From NCBI GenBank assembly GCA_030454085.1, contig JAKDJD010000004.1:49720-113719 (forward strand): a stretch of DNA of 64,000 nucleotides, given 5' to 3'. The stretch is from Kocuria sp. GTDB lineage: Bacteria; Actinomycetota; Actinomycetes; Actinomycetales; Micrococcaceae. Positions 54,718-63,886 of this stretch are shown piece after piece. The notes beneath the pieces were generated by a model. The model was not told where the DNA came from and did not search any database. It worked only from the letters and a program-made list of their open reading frames with translations. Every line of letters begins with the position of its first letter. Position 1 is the first letter of the stretch. The translations under genes were made by a program, and so were the position numbers.

Positions 54718-57255
54718 ATGTTTTCCTACAACAACTTCCGCCCTCGGGGTTTCAAGGTATGGGCGACTGTCTCTGCGGCAACGGCCCTGACTTTCGCGGG
54801 TACGCTGACCGCGGCTCAGGCCGACGGGGCAGATTCTCCAGCGGCGCCGGCCCCGTCCCACGGCGCTGCTTCGGCACCGTGCGAATACCGCAGTTTCGAC
54901 GTCCGTGCCGAACAGACCCAAGGTCTGCCAGGGCAGTACCAGCTGGCGTATTCGAAGAAGAACGACGCACTCTGGGCAACCGGCACGGTCCTTGGCGGAG
55001 CAAGCACCACGGCCACTCTCGCCAAGATCGATCCGCAGACCATGAAGGTCGTGAAGTCCGTTGCTCTGGACACCGTGCCTTACATCCCGAAGGGCGGGAC
55101 CGAGGCCGCCGGCGTCCAACTCAAGGGGCCCTTCGGGATCGATGTTGACGAAGTGAACAACACCGTGTGGGTGACTAATACCGTCGCGAACGAGGTCACC
55201 GTATATGACCAGGCAACCCTGAAGGAGGTCTTCTCTACTTCCAAGCTCTCGCCCGAGGAGCGTGCGAAGATCGAATTCGCTCATCCGCGCGAAGTTCGTC
55301 TTGCCGATGGCAAGGCTTTCGTCGGCGTTCGTGGTTCCGTGCTGGTCTTCGACACGAAGACTTACGCATTCCTGCAGAAGATCACCGTAGCCGATGTTGA
55401 GGACAAAGCCACCGCCGTGATGAATATGTGGGTAGACGAGTCGGAGGGGAGGGCTTACTTCCCGGTGCGTATGAGGGACGAGGTCAAGATCTATGACCTG
55501 AAAGATCTCTCGCAACCGATTCAGGTGGTCAAGCTCCACAAGCAGGATCCCGGAGCCAACCTCTATGCGTCCGACGTCGTTGTGGATCACTCCCTCAACG
55601 AAATATACGTCTCGTCCCAGGGTGACAAGGGGAAGAATTCCGGTGTGGGCGTCTATGACAAGACCACCGGCGAATTCAAGTCGTGGATCGACCTTGGGGG
55701 AAGGGCGCTGGCCCTGGATGCGGATGAGGACAACGACGTCGTGTACCTCACCGATTTCGATGGCAAATCTCCCGACAAGGGCGTCTACGTGATCGACGGC
55801 CGTACCCACACGGTTGCTGCCTCCGTCGCCAAGAATTCCCCCGACGCTCCCTTCGGCATCAACGATGTCGTTGTGACCCCCAAGGGTGTGTTCGCCGTCG
55901 ACAAGGGTGGAGCGTACAAGAACGCCGAGGTTCCCTTCACGATCGATTACCGCACGGGAAAGTTCACCACTTCGTCGACGTCCGTCAAGGGTGTGCAGAA
56001 CAAGGCCGCTGCGGGTGCACCCGCCGATTGGCAGCCCGCTGAACCAACCCCGATCAACGCTGACACCCTCGTCAAGCTGACCGCAACGCCGGCAGGCACC
56101 GTCAAGGGCCAGAAGAAAGCTGTGACGGACGCTGACGCGAGCGTCAAGACGGTCGCGTCGAGGCAGGATGCTGGGGCGAAAGTTACGGGAGCCACCGTGG
56201 TCTCCGAAGGTCAGACCATCAGGGTGTCTGGTACGGGGTGGAGGCACCCGAAGGGAGCTGAAGGGTCTACGGTCGCCGTCAAGTACGACCGCGGCAAGGT
56301 TTCCATCAACGGAGATGCAGTCATTGGCACCGTCGAGGCCGACGCCGAGGGCAATTGGTCTATGGAGCTGCCTTATCCGACCGCTGAGAACTCCACCGTC
56401 AAGGACGCGTCCTGGGGCCCGGGGACCTCGCACACGCTCTCTTTCCTCTCTGGTTCCATCAAGGAAGGTGACATGTCCCGAGGCGCGAACTTCGAGATTA
56501 CCGTCGCCCAGCCGACCTGTGACGCACCGGAAACGATGCACGTGACACCGACGACCAGGGACTTCCAGGGATACGGAACCCTGGTCGACTCGAAGGTCGG
56601 TGAAATGGCGCCGCCTCCGAGCGAGCCGGTGAAGCAGGATCCGATGCCGGTTCAGAGTCCGAGCGTGCCGGCCGAGCAGGGTTCTGGTCAGGAGGCTGGC
56701 GGTGCTGGTGGTGGCCAGGATAGTGGTCAGCAGGGTTCTGGTCAGGAGGCTGGCGGTGCTGGTGGTGGCCAGGATAGTGGTCAGCAGGGTTCTGGTCAGG
56801 AGGCTGGCGGTGCTGGTGGTGGCCAGGACAGTGGCCAGCAAGGCTCTGGCCAGAAGACCTCCGGGGCGTCAAACGGTGGGACCGGAAATAGCGTCGGTAT
56901 GAAGGACAGCGGGTCGTCCGCCGCCACGGGGGATCTCGCTAGCGCTGGCAATGCCGGCCAGAAGGCTCCGGAGAATACCGTCGATCACGGGACCGCAAGT
57001 GCTGCCGGACGCAGCAACGGCGTGAACAACAACGGCGGTTCGTCGGGCGCCTCCGGCTCTCAGGCCCAGAGCGTGACGAACGGGCCGGGGGTGGCCTCCC
57101 AAACCTCGTCCCCCTCGGGTGGCTCCGCACCTGCCGCGCAGTCCGGACTGGCCCACACCGGTGCCGGGAAGCTGAAATGGGTTGCTGGCCTGGGCGGGGC
57201 GGCCATAGCCACGGGTATTGCGGTGGTCGCGCTCCGGCGCAAGAAGGCCCACTGA
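54718..57255 (+). CDS. Sortase-anchored surface protein: beta-propeller, Ig-like module, tandem repeats
   Basis: The ATG at 54718 (GAGGAT 5 bases upstream) gives 845 residues; ATG 54706 overlaps that site. A signal peptide ends near AAQADG. Residues ~50-390 are a YVTN-like beta-propeller (GPFGIDVDEVNNTVWVTNT, ASDVVVDHSLNEIYVSSQG, GINDVVVTPKGVFAVDKGG). An Ig-like module (~493-600) matches the first module of the 785-residue protein (VAVKYDRGKVSINGD; FLSGSIKEGDMSR). Three 18-residue repeats (655-708) and a Gly/Ser-rich wall-spanning region precede LAHTG (811-815), a hydrophobic helix and RRKKAH, as in class E sortase substrates. Confidence 0.85.
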   Translation: MFSYNNFRPRGFKVWATVSAATALTFAGTLTAAQADGADSPAAPAPSHGAASAPCEYRSFDVRAEQTQGLPGQYQLAYSKKNDALWATGTVLGGASTTATLAKIDPQTMKVVKSVALDTVPYIPKGGTEAAGVQLKGPFGIDVDEVNNTVWVTNTVANEVTVYDQATLKEVFSTSKLSPEERAKIEFAHPREVRLADGKAFVGVRGSVLVFDTKTYAFLQKITVADVEDKATAVMNMWVDESEGRAYFPVRMRDEVKIYDLKDLSQPIQVVKLHKQDPGANLYASDVVVDHSLNEIYVSSQGDKGKNSGVGVYDKTTGEFKSWIDLGGRALALDADEDNDVVYLTDFDGKSPDKGVYVIDGRTHTVAASVAKNSPDAPFGINDVVVTPKGVFAVDKGGAYKNAEVPFTIDYRTGKFTTSSTSVKGVQNKAAAGAPADWQPAEPTPINADTLVKLTATPAGTVKGQKKAVTDADASVKTVASRQDAGAKVTGATVVSEGQTIRVSGTGWRHPKGAEGSTVAVKYDRGKVSINGDAVIGTVEADAEGNWSMELPYPTAENSTVKDASWGPGTSHTLSFLSGSIKEGDMSRGANFEITVAQPTCDAPETMHVTPTTRDFQGYGTLVDSKVGEMAPPPSEPVKQDPMPVQSPSVPAEQGSGQEAGGAGGGQDSGQQGSGQEAGGAGGGQDSGQQGSGQEAGGAGGGQDSGQQGSGQKTSGASNGGTGNSVGMKDSGSSAATGDLASAGNAGQKAPENTVDHGTASAAGRSNGVNNNGGSSGASGSQAQSVTNGPGVASQTSSPSGGSAPAAQSGLAHTGAGKLKWVAGLGGAAIATGIAVVALRRKKAH
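56680..56841 (+). repeat. 54-bp tandem repeat, three copies
   Basis: Three in-frame copies at 56680-56733, 56734-56787 and 56788-56841 encode GSGQEAGGAGGGQDSGQQ each; a fourth degenerate copy begins at 56842. Copies 1 and 2 are identical and copy 3 has several silent changes near its end, so the array probably expanded recently and may vary in copy number. Confidence 0.9.
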
Positions 57256-57306
57256 TCGGGTGAGGCGCTGAGCGCACCCGACGCAACCCTCTGAGGTTTC
57301 TGAGGA

Positions 57307-57347
57307 TCGGGGCCGAGGTGGTTCGTGCTGTTCCGCCTCGGCCCCGA
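57307..57347 (+). terminator. Strong hairpin after the iron island
   Basis: TCGGGGCCGAGG (57307-57318) pairs with CCTCGGCCCCGA (57336-57347), extended inward by three more pairs including a wobble. It starts 51 bases after the last gene of the island. No T-run follows. Confidence 0.7.
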
Positions 57348-57721
57348 CCGTCGTCTCGAGCGACGAAGGCGTGATGAACGTCAAGTCCTTCCCGGCGTCT
57401 TGGCTCGTCTGGCCCTGTCCGGGTGGAGTTGGCTTGTGATAACCTTGATTACTTGTGTGGGCCCACTCGGCCTGCGCTCAACCACGGGTTTTTCGTGCCA
57501 GTGCATAATGCCGCTGTCAACGGGTGCATTCGCCCGCCATCGAAGCGGGACCAGATGTTCCTGGCATGGACGGCCCCAGGCGCAACCGCCAACTTCCGTT
57601 CCTCGAGATACGGCAGACCGGTGCGTCAACCATCCCGAACACAGTGTTCCGCAAGGCCCACGTCGCGTCAGTCGGGCAACCGACGGCGTCGTGAGAACCA
57701 GCGAGACGACAGGAGTACTCA
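57348..57721. other. Gap before the spc operon
   Basis: About 375 bases that must contain the rplN promoter and leader, since the upstream hairpin and foreign-function genes separate it from rpsQ. No reliable -35/-10 pair or gene was found; the AT-richer stretch around 57428-57460 is the most promoter-like. Confidence 0.4.
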
Positions 57722-58093
57722 GTGATTCAGCAAGAGTCACGGCTCAAGGTCGCCGACAACACGGGAGCCAAGGAAATCCTTGCTATCCGTATTCTCGGTG
57801 GATCAGGCCGTCGCTATGCAGGTATTGGTGACATCATCGTCGCCACCGTCAAGGACGCAATTCCTGGCGGAAACGTCAAGAAGGGTGACGTCGTCAAGGC
57901 AGTCATCGTTCGTACCAAGAAGGAGACCCGTCGTTCAGACGGTTCCTACATCAAGTTCGATGAGAACTCGGCAGTGATCCTCAAGAACACCGACGGCGAC
58001 CCCCGCGGTACCCGTATCTTCGGGCCGATCGGGCGCGAGCTGCGCGAGAAGCGGTTCATGAAGATCATTTCGCTTGCTCCGGAGGTGCTCTAA
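57722..58093 (+). CDS. rplN: Ribosomal protein uL14
   Basis: Subunit-interface 50S protein, 123 residues from a GTG (57722). [20 protein letters not shown] start, [27 protein letters not shown] and [27 protein letters not shown] are typical. First gene of the spc operon. Confidence 0.98.
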   Translation: MIQQESRLKVADNTGAKEILAIRILGGSGRRYAGIGDIIVATVKDAIPGGNVKKGDVVKAVIVRTKKETRRSDGSYIKFDENSAVILKNTDGDPRGTRIFGPIGRELREKRFMKIISLAPEVL

Positions 58094-58096
58094 CTT

Positions 58097-58432
58097 ATGG
58101 CCAAGATCAAGAGCGGTGACCTCGTACAGGTCATTTCTGGTTCCGACAAGGGCAAGCAGGGCAAGGTCCTGAAGGTGTTCCCAGCAACCAACCGCGTGCT
58201 CGTCGAGGGCGTCAAGGTTGTCACCAAGCACACCAAGGCCAACCCCAACACCGGTGAAGGTGGCGGCATTCAGAAGGTCGAGGCCGCGATCCACGTTTCG
58301 AACGTCGCGATCGTCGACCCCGAGACCAAGAAGCCCAGCCGCGTTGGCTACCGCGAAGAGACCGTAGAGCGTGACGGACGCAATCGCACCGTTCGCGTGC
58401 GCGTGTCCAAGAGCTCGGGTAAGGACCTCTAA
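58097..58432 (+). CDS. rplX: Ribosomal protein uL24
   Basis: 50S assembly initiator, 111 residues, with the KOW motif [24 protein letters not shown] near the N-terminus and the [16 protein letters not shown] block. Starts 3 bases after rplN and overlaps rplE by one base (TAATG). Confidence 0.97.
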   Translation: MAKIKSGDLVQVISGSDKGKQGKVLKVFPATNRVLVEGVKVVTKHTKANPNTGEGGGIQKVEAAIHVSNVAIVDPETKKPSRVGYREETVERDGRNRTVRVRVSKSSGKDL

Positions 58433-58992
58433 TGACCGAAACCAAGATCACCCCAAGCCTCAAGACCAAGTTCAAGGACGAGGTTGTCCCCGCACTGCAG
58501 GAGCAGTTCAACTACGGCAACCCCATGCAGTCGCCGAAACTCGTCAAGGTCGTCGTCAACATGGGTGTCGGAGAAGCAGCACGCGACTCCAAGCTCATCG
58601 ATTCGGCCGTCCAGGACCTGACCCTGATTACGGGTCAGAAGCCGCAGGTGACCCGCGCCAAGAAGTCGATCGCCCAGTTCAAGCTGCGCGAAGGCCAGCC
58701 CATCGGCTGCCACGCGACTCTCCGCGGCGATCGTATGTGGGAGTTCCTCGACCGTCTGATCTCTTTGGCCCTCCCGCGAATCCGCGACTTCCGCGGCCTC
58801 TCGGATCGCCAGTTCGACGGCAACGGTAACTACACCTTCGGTCTGACCGAGCAGTCCATGTTCCACGAAATCGATCAGGATTCGATCGATCGCGTGCGCG
58901 GTATGGACATCACCGTGGTCACCACCGCCAAGACAGACGACGAGGGTCGCGCGCTGCTCCGCCAGCTCGGCTTCCCGTTCAAGACCAACTAA
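58432..58992 (+). CDS. rplE: Ribosomal protein uL5
   Basis: 5S rRNA-binding protein, 186 residues. [32 protein letters not shown] and the [19 protein letters not shown] block are conserved. rpsN would normally follow, but the next gene is rpsH after a 71-base gap with no frame for S14. Confidence 0.98.
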   Translation: MTETKITPSLKTKFKDEVVPALQEQFNYGNPMQSPKLVKVVVNMGVGEAARDSKLIDSAVQDLTLITGQKPQVTRAKKSIAQFKLREGQPIGCHATLRGDRMWEFLDRLISLALPRIRDFRGLSDRQFDGNGNYTFGLTEQSMFHEIDQDSIDRVRGMDITVVTTAKTDDEGRALLRQLGFPFKTN

Positions 58993-59063
58993 CTGCTACG
59001 TTTCAGGTCCGCCTCCGGAACTCCGGAGAACGGAAACCGTAACGGGGAAGGGCAAGTGCCCAC

Positions 59064-59462
59064 ATGACCATGACAGATCCTGTCGCAGACATGCTGACGC
59101 GTCTGCGCAACGCAAACTCGGCACACCACGATTCCGTGTCCATGCCGTACTCAAAGCTCAAGGCCCGGATCGCTGACATCCTCAAGGCCGAGGGCTACAT
59201 CAAGGACTGGCACGAGGAAGAGGCCCGGGTCGGCAAGACCCTGGCGCTCGAACTCAAGTTCGGTCCCAGCCGCGAGTCCTCCATCGTCGGAGTTCGTCGC
59301 ATTTCCAAGCCGGGCCTGCGCGTCTACGCAAAGTCCACCAACCTGCCCCAGGTTTTCGGTGGACTCGGCATCGCCATCCTGTCCACCTCTTCGGGGCTGC
59401 TGACCAACAAGCAGGCCTCCAAGAAGGGCGTGGGCGGCGAAGTCCTGGCGTACGTCTGGTAG
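59064..59462 (+). CDS. rpsH: Ribosomal protein uS8
   Basis: 16S central-domain assembly protein and, in E. coli, the spc operon repressor. 132 residues, [15 protein letters not shown] start, [31 protein letters not shown] end typical. ATG 59064 or the in-frame ATG 59070 could be used; the first is closer to GGGAAGGG. Confidence 0.97.
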   Translation: MTMTDPVADMLTRLRNANSAHHDSVSMPYSKLKARIADILKAEGYIKDWHEEEARVGKTLALELKFGPSRESSIVGVRRISKPGLRVYAKSTNLPQVFGGLGIAILSTSSGLLTNKQASKKGVGGEVLAYVW

Positions 59463-59489
59463 TCGGTCACAAGAGAAAGGAAGAGAATA

Positions 59490-60026
59490 ATGTCACGTAT
59501 TGGACGTCTCCCCATCTCGGTGCCGGCTGGTGTTGAGGTCAAGATCGACGGCTCCCTCGTGAGCGTCAAGGGTCCCAAGGGAGAACTCTCCCAGGAGATC
59601 GCCTCGCCGATCACCGTCTCCCTCGATGGAGACACCCTCACTGTCAACCGTCCCGACGACGAGCGCGAATCCCGTTCGCTGCACGGCCTGAGCCGGACGC
59701 TGATCAACAACATGATCGTCGGCGTCTCCGAGGGCTACACCAAGAAGCTCGAGATCGTCGGCACCGGTTACCGCGTGCTGGCCAAAGGCACCGACCTGGA
59801 ATTCGCTCTGGGCTACAGCCACCCCGTCTCCGTGAAGGCTCCGGAAGGAATCACCTTCACCGTGGAGGGCAACAACAAGCTCACCGTTTCCGGTATCCAC
59901 AAGCAGCAGGTCGGCCAGGTGGCCTCCAACATTCGTAGCCTCCGCGCGCCCGACCCCTACAAGGGCAAGGGTGTTCGCTACGAGGGCGAGCAGATCCGCC
60001 GCAAGGTCGGAAAGGCTGGTAAGTAA
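59490..60026 (+). CDS. rplF: Ribosomal protein uL6
   Basis: 50S protein near the GTPase centre, 178 residues with the two L6 repeats; [17 protein letters not shown] start and [21 protein letters not shown] end are diagnostic. It follows rpsH by 27 bases with AAAGGAAGAG. Confidence 0.98.
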   Translation: MSRIGRLPISVPAGVEVKIDGSLVSVKGPKGELSQEIASPITVSLDGDTLTVNRPDDERESRSLHGLSRTLINNMIVGVSEGYTKKLEIVGTGYRVLAKGTDLEFALGYSHPVSVKAPEGITFTVEGNNKLTVSGIHKQQVGQVASNIRSLRAPDPYKGKGVRYEGEQIRRKVGKAGK

Positions 60027-60028
60027 AC

Positions 60029-60391
60029 ATGGCTAACAAGACGAAGTTCGCCGCTCGCAAGCGTCGCCACGTGCGCGTTCGCAAGAACGTCTCGGGCAGC
60101 GCCGCGCGTCCCCGTCTCTCGGTGTTCAGGTCGACCAAGCACATGTTTGTGCAGGTCATCGACGATACCCAGGGCAACACGTTGGCTTCGGCCTCCACTC
60201 TGGAAGCCGAACTGCGCTCCGCAACCGATATGGACAAGACCGCGAAGGCAAAGCGCGTGGGCGAACTGATCGCCGAGCGTGCTCAGGCAGCCGGTATCGA
60301 GTCCGTCGTATTCGATCGTGGCGGCAACAAGTACCACGGCCGTGTGGCCGCTGTTGCTGAAGGCGCCCGGGAAGGTGGGCTGGCACTGTGA
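60029..60391 (+). CDS. rplR: Ribosomal protein uL18
   Basis: 5S rRNA-binding protein, 120 residues. [20 protein letters not shown] and [24 protein letters not shown] are typical. Its stop overlaps the rpsE GTG start (GTGA). Confidence 0.97.
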   Translation: MANKTKFAARKRRHVRVRKNVSGSAARPRLSVFRSTKHMFVQVIDDTQGNTLASASTLEAELRSATDMDKTAKAKRVGELIAERAQAAGIESVVFDRGGNKYHGRVAAVAEGAREGGLAL

Positions 60392-61098
60392 GCGAGCAGA
60401 CCGCAAACGAAAAGGAAAATCAGGTGGCAGAGAACAACGCTGCAACCGAGAACTCCGAGAATGACAACTCCTCGAAGCGCGACGATCGTCGCGGCGGCAA
60501 CCGCGGTGAGCGCGGCGGCCGTGGTCGCAATGACCGCAATGATCGGGGTGGCCGCGGTGGACGCGGTGGCCGCGACGAGGAGAAGGACAAGTACATCGAG
60601 CGCGTGGTGACCATCAACCGCGTGTCGAAGGTCGTCAAGGGCGGCCGTCGCTTCAGCTTCACCGCTCTCGTCGTCGTCGGCGACGGCAGCGGCCTGGTGG
60701 GCGTCGGCTACGGCAAGGCCAAGGAAGTTCCCTCGGCCATCGCCAAGGGCGTCGAGGAAGCGAAGAAGAACTTCTTCCGCGTTCCCCGCGTCGAGGACCG
60801 CACCATCCCGCACCGTGTGCAGGGTGAGGCGGCAGCCGGCGTCGTCATGCTCCGTCCCGCAACCGCTGGTACCGGTGTTATCGCCGGTGGTCCGGTGCGT
60901 GCGGTACTCGAGTGCGCCGGCATCCACGATGTGCTGTCCAAGTCCCTCGGTTCCGCGAACCAGATCAATATCGTGCACGCGGCCATCGAGGCCCTGCGTC
61001 AGCTGGAAGAGCCCGCTGCTGTTGCGGCCCGCCGTGGCCTGCCCAACGACGAGGTCATCCCCAGCTACCTTCGGCGCGATGAGAAGGCAGGTGCGTAA
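60388..61098 (+). CDS. rpsE: Ribosomal protein uS5 with RGG-rich N-terminal extension
   Basis: mRNA-entry and fidelity protein. The S5 core starts near residue 70 ([57 protein letters not shown]). The first ~68 residues are low complexity, acidic then Arg/Gly/Asn-rich ([20 protein letters not shown]), giving 236 residues against about 165 in E. coli. Similar extensions are common in actinobacterial S5. GTG start coupled to rplR; the stop shares a base with rpmD. Confidence 0.97.
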   Translation: MSEQTANEKENQVAENNAATENSENDNSSKRDDRRGGNRGERGGRGRNDRNDRGGRGGRGGRDEEKDKYIERVVTINRVSKVVKGGRRFSFTALVVVGDGSGLVGVGYGKAKEVPSAIAKGVEEAKKNFFRVPRVEDRTIPHRVQGEAAAGVVMLRPATAGTGVIAGGPVRAVLECAGIHDVLSKSLGSANQINIVHAAIEALRQLEEPAAVAARRGLPNDEVIPSYLRRDEKAGA

Positions 61099-61307
61099 TG
61101 TCCGGTAAGCGTATTCAGCCCAGCGATTCCCAGCTGGAGATCACGCAGATGAAGTCCTATGTCGGCCAGAAGCAGAACATGCGCGATACTCTGCGCTCAC
61201 TGGGGCTCAAGCGTCCGGGCAACAAGGTTGTCCGCACCGCCGACCCGGTGACCTGCGGTATGGTCAACACCGTCGCTCACCTCGTGAAGGTTGAGGAGGT
61301 CAAGTAA
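61098..61307 (+). CDS. rpmD: Ribosomal protein uL30
   Basis: Small 50S protein, 69 residues; [29 protein letters not shown] core intact. Overlaps rpsE by one base and precedes rplO by 2 bases. Confidence 0.96.
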   Translation: MSGKRIQPSDSQLEITQMKSYVGQKQNMRDTLRSLGLKRPGNKVVRTADPVTCGMVNTVAHLVKVEEVK

Positions 61308-61309
61308 AC

Positions 61310-61780
61310 ATGGCAGATACCAACGAAGAGCGCCAGGCCATCAAGCTCCATGATCTGCGTCCGGCCCAGGGATCGCACAAGGCCAAGACCCGCGTGGGTC
61401 GCGGTGAAGCATCCAAGGGCAAGACCGCTGGTCGTGGTACCAAGGGCACCAAGGCTCGTTACCAGGTCCCGGCAGGTTTCGAGGGTGGGCAGCTTCCGCT
61501 GCACATGCGCCTCCCGAAACTGCGCGGCTTTAAGAACCCGTTCCGTGTCGAGTACCAGGTCGTGAACCTGGCTCGAATCGCGGAGCTCTACCCCGAGGGC
61601 GGCGACATCACCGTCGAGTCCCTCGTGGAGAAGGGCGCGGTTCGTAAGAACCAGCCCGTCAAGGTTCTGGGCGAGGGCGAACTGACCGTCAAGGTCAACG
61701 TCACCGCCGACAAGTTCTCCGCCTCCGCTGCGGAGAAGATCCAGGCCGCCGGTGGTACCGCCACCGCGACAGGCAAGTAG
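61310..61780 (+). CDS. rplO: Ribosomal protein uL15
   Basis: 50S late-assembly protein, 156 residues. [34 protein letters not shown] glycine-rich N-part and [22 protein letters not shown] are typical. Last gene of the spc block, followed by a strong terminator, so secY-adk is transcribed separately or by read-through. Confidence 0.98.
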   Translation: MADTNEERQAIKLHDLRPAQGSHKAKTRVGRGEASKGKTAGRGTKGTKARYQVPAGFEGGQLPLHMRLPKLRGFKNPFRVEYQVVNLARIAELYPEGGDITVESLVEKGAVRKNQPVKVLGEGELTVKVNVTADKFSASAAEKIQAAGGTATATGK

Positions 61781-61817
61781 AACTGCGATCGAGCTGATGC
61801 TCGAAGCCAGCTTCTAG

Positions 61818-61860
61818 AGGCGAGGTCCCTCCCCGGACGACCCGGGGAGGGGCCTCGCCT
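61818..61860 (+). terminator. Terminator after rplO
   Basis: AGGCGAGGTCCCTCCCCGG (61818-61836) pairs with CCGGGGAGGGGCCTCGCCT (61842-61860), 19 bp with one wobble, 37 bases after the rplO stop. A 155-base gap follows before secY, which should contain its promoter. Confidence 0.88.
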
Positions 61861-62015
61861 TGTCTGCACCTCCACGTGCTTCAACGGGGTGACGGACGCA
61901 ATCGACCCCCTGCGACGCATTGCCGTTAGACTTACGGGGGACATAGGGGACTGGCGTTTGCTCCACCTGGGGCATCGACACCAGTCCCACTGAACGAATT
62001 CTTACAGGAGGCCAA

Positions 62016-63326
62016 GTGCTCGGCGCTTTCGGACGGGCGTTCAAAACCCCCGACCTACGACGCAAGCTGCTGTTCACGCTCGCGGTCATTGTGATTTACC
62101 GCGCCGGTACTTTCGTGCCAGCGCCGGGCGTGGACTACGGGAACGTGCAACAGTGCATCGCCATGGGAGGCACCACCGGCGGCATCTACGACATGGTGAA
62201 TCTCTTCAGCGGTGGCGCACTCCTTCAGCTGTCGATCTTCGCCCTGGGCGTGATGCCCTACATCACGGCGTCGATCATCGTGCAGCTTCTGCGCGTGGTC
62301 ATCCCCAGGTTCCAAGAGCTCCACGAAGAGGGCGGCCAAGGGCAGCAGAAGCTGACCCAGTACACGCGCTATCTGACCATGGGGCTCGCGCTGCTGAACG
62401 CGACGACGATTATCTCGTTGGCTCGCTCGGGCGCGCTGCTGGGCAACTGCCCTCTGCCGGTCATTCCCGACGACTCGATCATCATGATCCTCGTGATCAT
62501 CGTGACCCTGACCGCCGGAACGGGCCTCATCATGTGGCTCGGTGAGCAGATCACCGAGAAGGGCGTCGGCAACGGAATGTCGTTGCTGATTTTCACCTCG
62601 ATCGCAGCTTCTTTCCCGTCGGCCCTCGGCCAGATCTTCAAGACCCAGGGTTGGGGAGTCTTCGCCGCAATCCTTGGCATCGGCCTGCTGGTGATCATCG
62701 CGGTCGTCTACGTGGAGCAGTCCCAACGACGAATCCCTGTCCAGTACGCGAAGCGTATGGTCGGTCGCAGGACGATCGGCGGTACCACGACGTACATTCC
62801 CCTCAAGGTCAACATGGCCGGCGTGATCCCCGTGATCTTCTCGTCGTCGTTGCTCATGTTGCCTGGGCTCGTGGGCCAGTTCGCGACCCCCAAGGACGGT
62901 ACGCCGCCACCCGAATGGGTCAACTGGATCAACTCGAACCTCGTCAAGGGCGACCATCCGCTCTACATGATCCTGTACTTCCTGCTGATCGTCGGATTCG
63001 CGTACTTCTACGTGTCCATCACTTTCAACCCGCAGGAAGTCTCGGACAACATGAAGAAGTACGGCGGCTTCATTCCCGGCATCCGTGCGGGCAGGCCCAC
63101 CGAAAGGTACCTTGGATATGTTCTGAATCGCATCACGCTTCCGGGCTCCCTGTACCTCGGGATCGTTGCGCTCATCCCGCTGATCGCACTGGTGATGTTC
63201 AACGCGAACCAGAACTTCCCGTTCGGCGGCACTTCGTTGCTGATCGTGGTCGGCGTCGGTCTGGACACCATCAAGCAGATCGATGCGCAGTTGCAACAAC
63301 GACACTATGAAGGACTTCTGCGATGA
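62016..63326 (+). CDS. secY: Preprotein translocase subunit SecY
   Basis: Channel-forming subunit of the Sec translocon, 436 residues, ten membrane helices visible. GTG start after ACAGGAGG. Characteristic segments are the plug/helix-2 region VNLFSGGALLQLSIFALGVMPYITASIIVQLL (about residues 66-97), IPVQYAKRMVGRR (cytoplasmic loop C4) and NLKKYGGFIPGIRAGRPTERYL-like sequence in C5 (with MKKYGG here), needed for SecA and ribosome contact. It overlaps adk by 4 bases. Confidence 0.97.
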   Translation: MLGAFGRAFKTPDLRRKLLFTLAVIVIYRAGTFVPAPGVDYGNVQQCIAMGGTTGGIYDMVNLFSGGALLQLSIFALGVMPYITASIIVQLLRVVIPRFQELHEEGGQGQQKLTQYTRYLTMGLALLNATTIISLARSGALLGNCPLPVIPDDSIIMILVIIVTLTAGTGLIMWLGEQITEKGVGNGMSLLIFTSIAASFPSALGQIFKTQGWGVFAAILGIGLLVIIAVVYVEQSQRRIPVQYAKRMVGRRTIGGTTTYIPLKVNMAGVIPVIFSSSLLMLPGLVGQFATPKDGTPPPEWVNWINSNLVKGDHPLYMILYFLLIVGFAYFYVSITFNPQEVSDNMKKYGGFIPGIRAGRPTERYLGYVLNRITLPGSLYLGIVALIPLIALVMFNANQNFPFGGTSLLIVVGVGLDTIKQIDAQLQQRHYEGLLR

Positions 63327-63886
63327 ATCGTCTGCTCATCGTCGGGCCGCCAGGCGCCGGCAAGGGAACTCAGGCCGCCAGGATTTCGGAGGAGTTGTCC
63401 GTCCCGGCCATCTCCACCGGGGACATCTTCCGGGCCAATATCAAGGAAGAGACTGCCCTGGGCCGCGAGGCCAAGCAGTACATGGACTCCGGCAACCTGG
63501 TACCGGACTCGGTCACCAACCGCATGGTGCGTGACCGTCTCGGTCAAGAGGACGCCCAACAGGGTTTCCTGCTGGACGGATACCCCCGAAACACCGCGCA
63601 GGTGGAGGAACTCGATTCGATCCTCGAGGACCTCGGTCAGAAGATCGATGGGGTGCTCCTCCTGACGGCCGACACCGAGGAGCTTGTCCAGCGCCTGCTC
63701 GGACGTGCGGAACAGCAGGGTCGCAGCGACGACACCGAAGAGGTCATCCGGCACCGCCTGGACGTCTACGCCGAGGAAACGGAACCCATTGTGGGACTCT
63801 ACGAAGCCCGGGGCATTGTGACCCGGGTGGACGGCCTCGGAAGCATCGATGACGTGACCGATCGTCTGCTGGCCGCAGTCCGGTAG
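63323..63886 (+). CDS. adk: Adenylate kinase (short-LID form)
   Basis: Converts ATP plus AMP to two ADP. 187 residues; P-loop GPPGAGKGTQ, STGDIFRANI and GFLLDGYPRNTAQ (AMP site). The long zinc-type LID insert is replaced by a short loop (RAEQQGRSDDTEEVI), as in actinobacterial enzymes. Its ATG overlaps the secY stop (ATGA). map usually follows in this operon but the window ends. Confidence 0.97.
   Translation: MNRLLIVGPPGAGKGTQAARISEELSVPAISTGDIFRANIKEETALGREAKQYMDSGNLVPDSVTNRMVRDRLGQEDAQQGFLLDGYPRNTAQVEELDSILEDLGQKIDGVLLLTADTEELVQRLLGRAEQQGRSDDTEEVIRHRLDVYAEETEPIVGLYEARGIVTRVDGLGSIDDVTDRLLAAVR

Noticed and set aside
47117..57255. Reading the island as a haem-uptake HmuTUV-HtaA locus
   Set aside because: Two distinct FecCD permeases fit siderophore-type importers better than the single HmuU permease, and no HtaA or NEAT domain could be recognised. 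Haem remains possible but is not the call.
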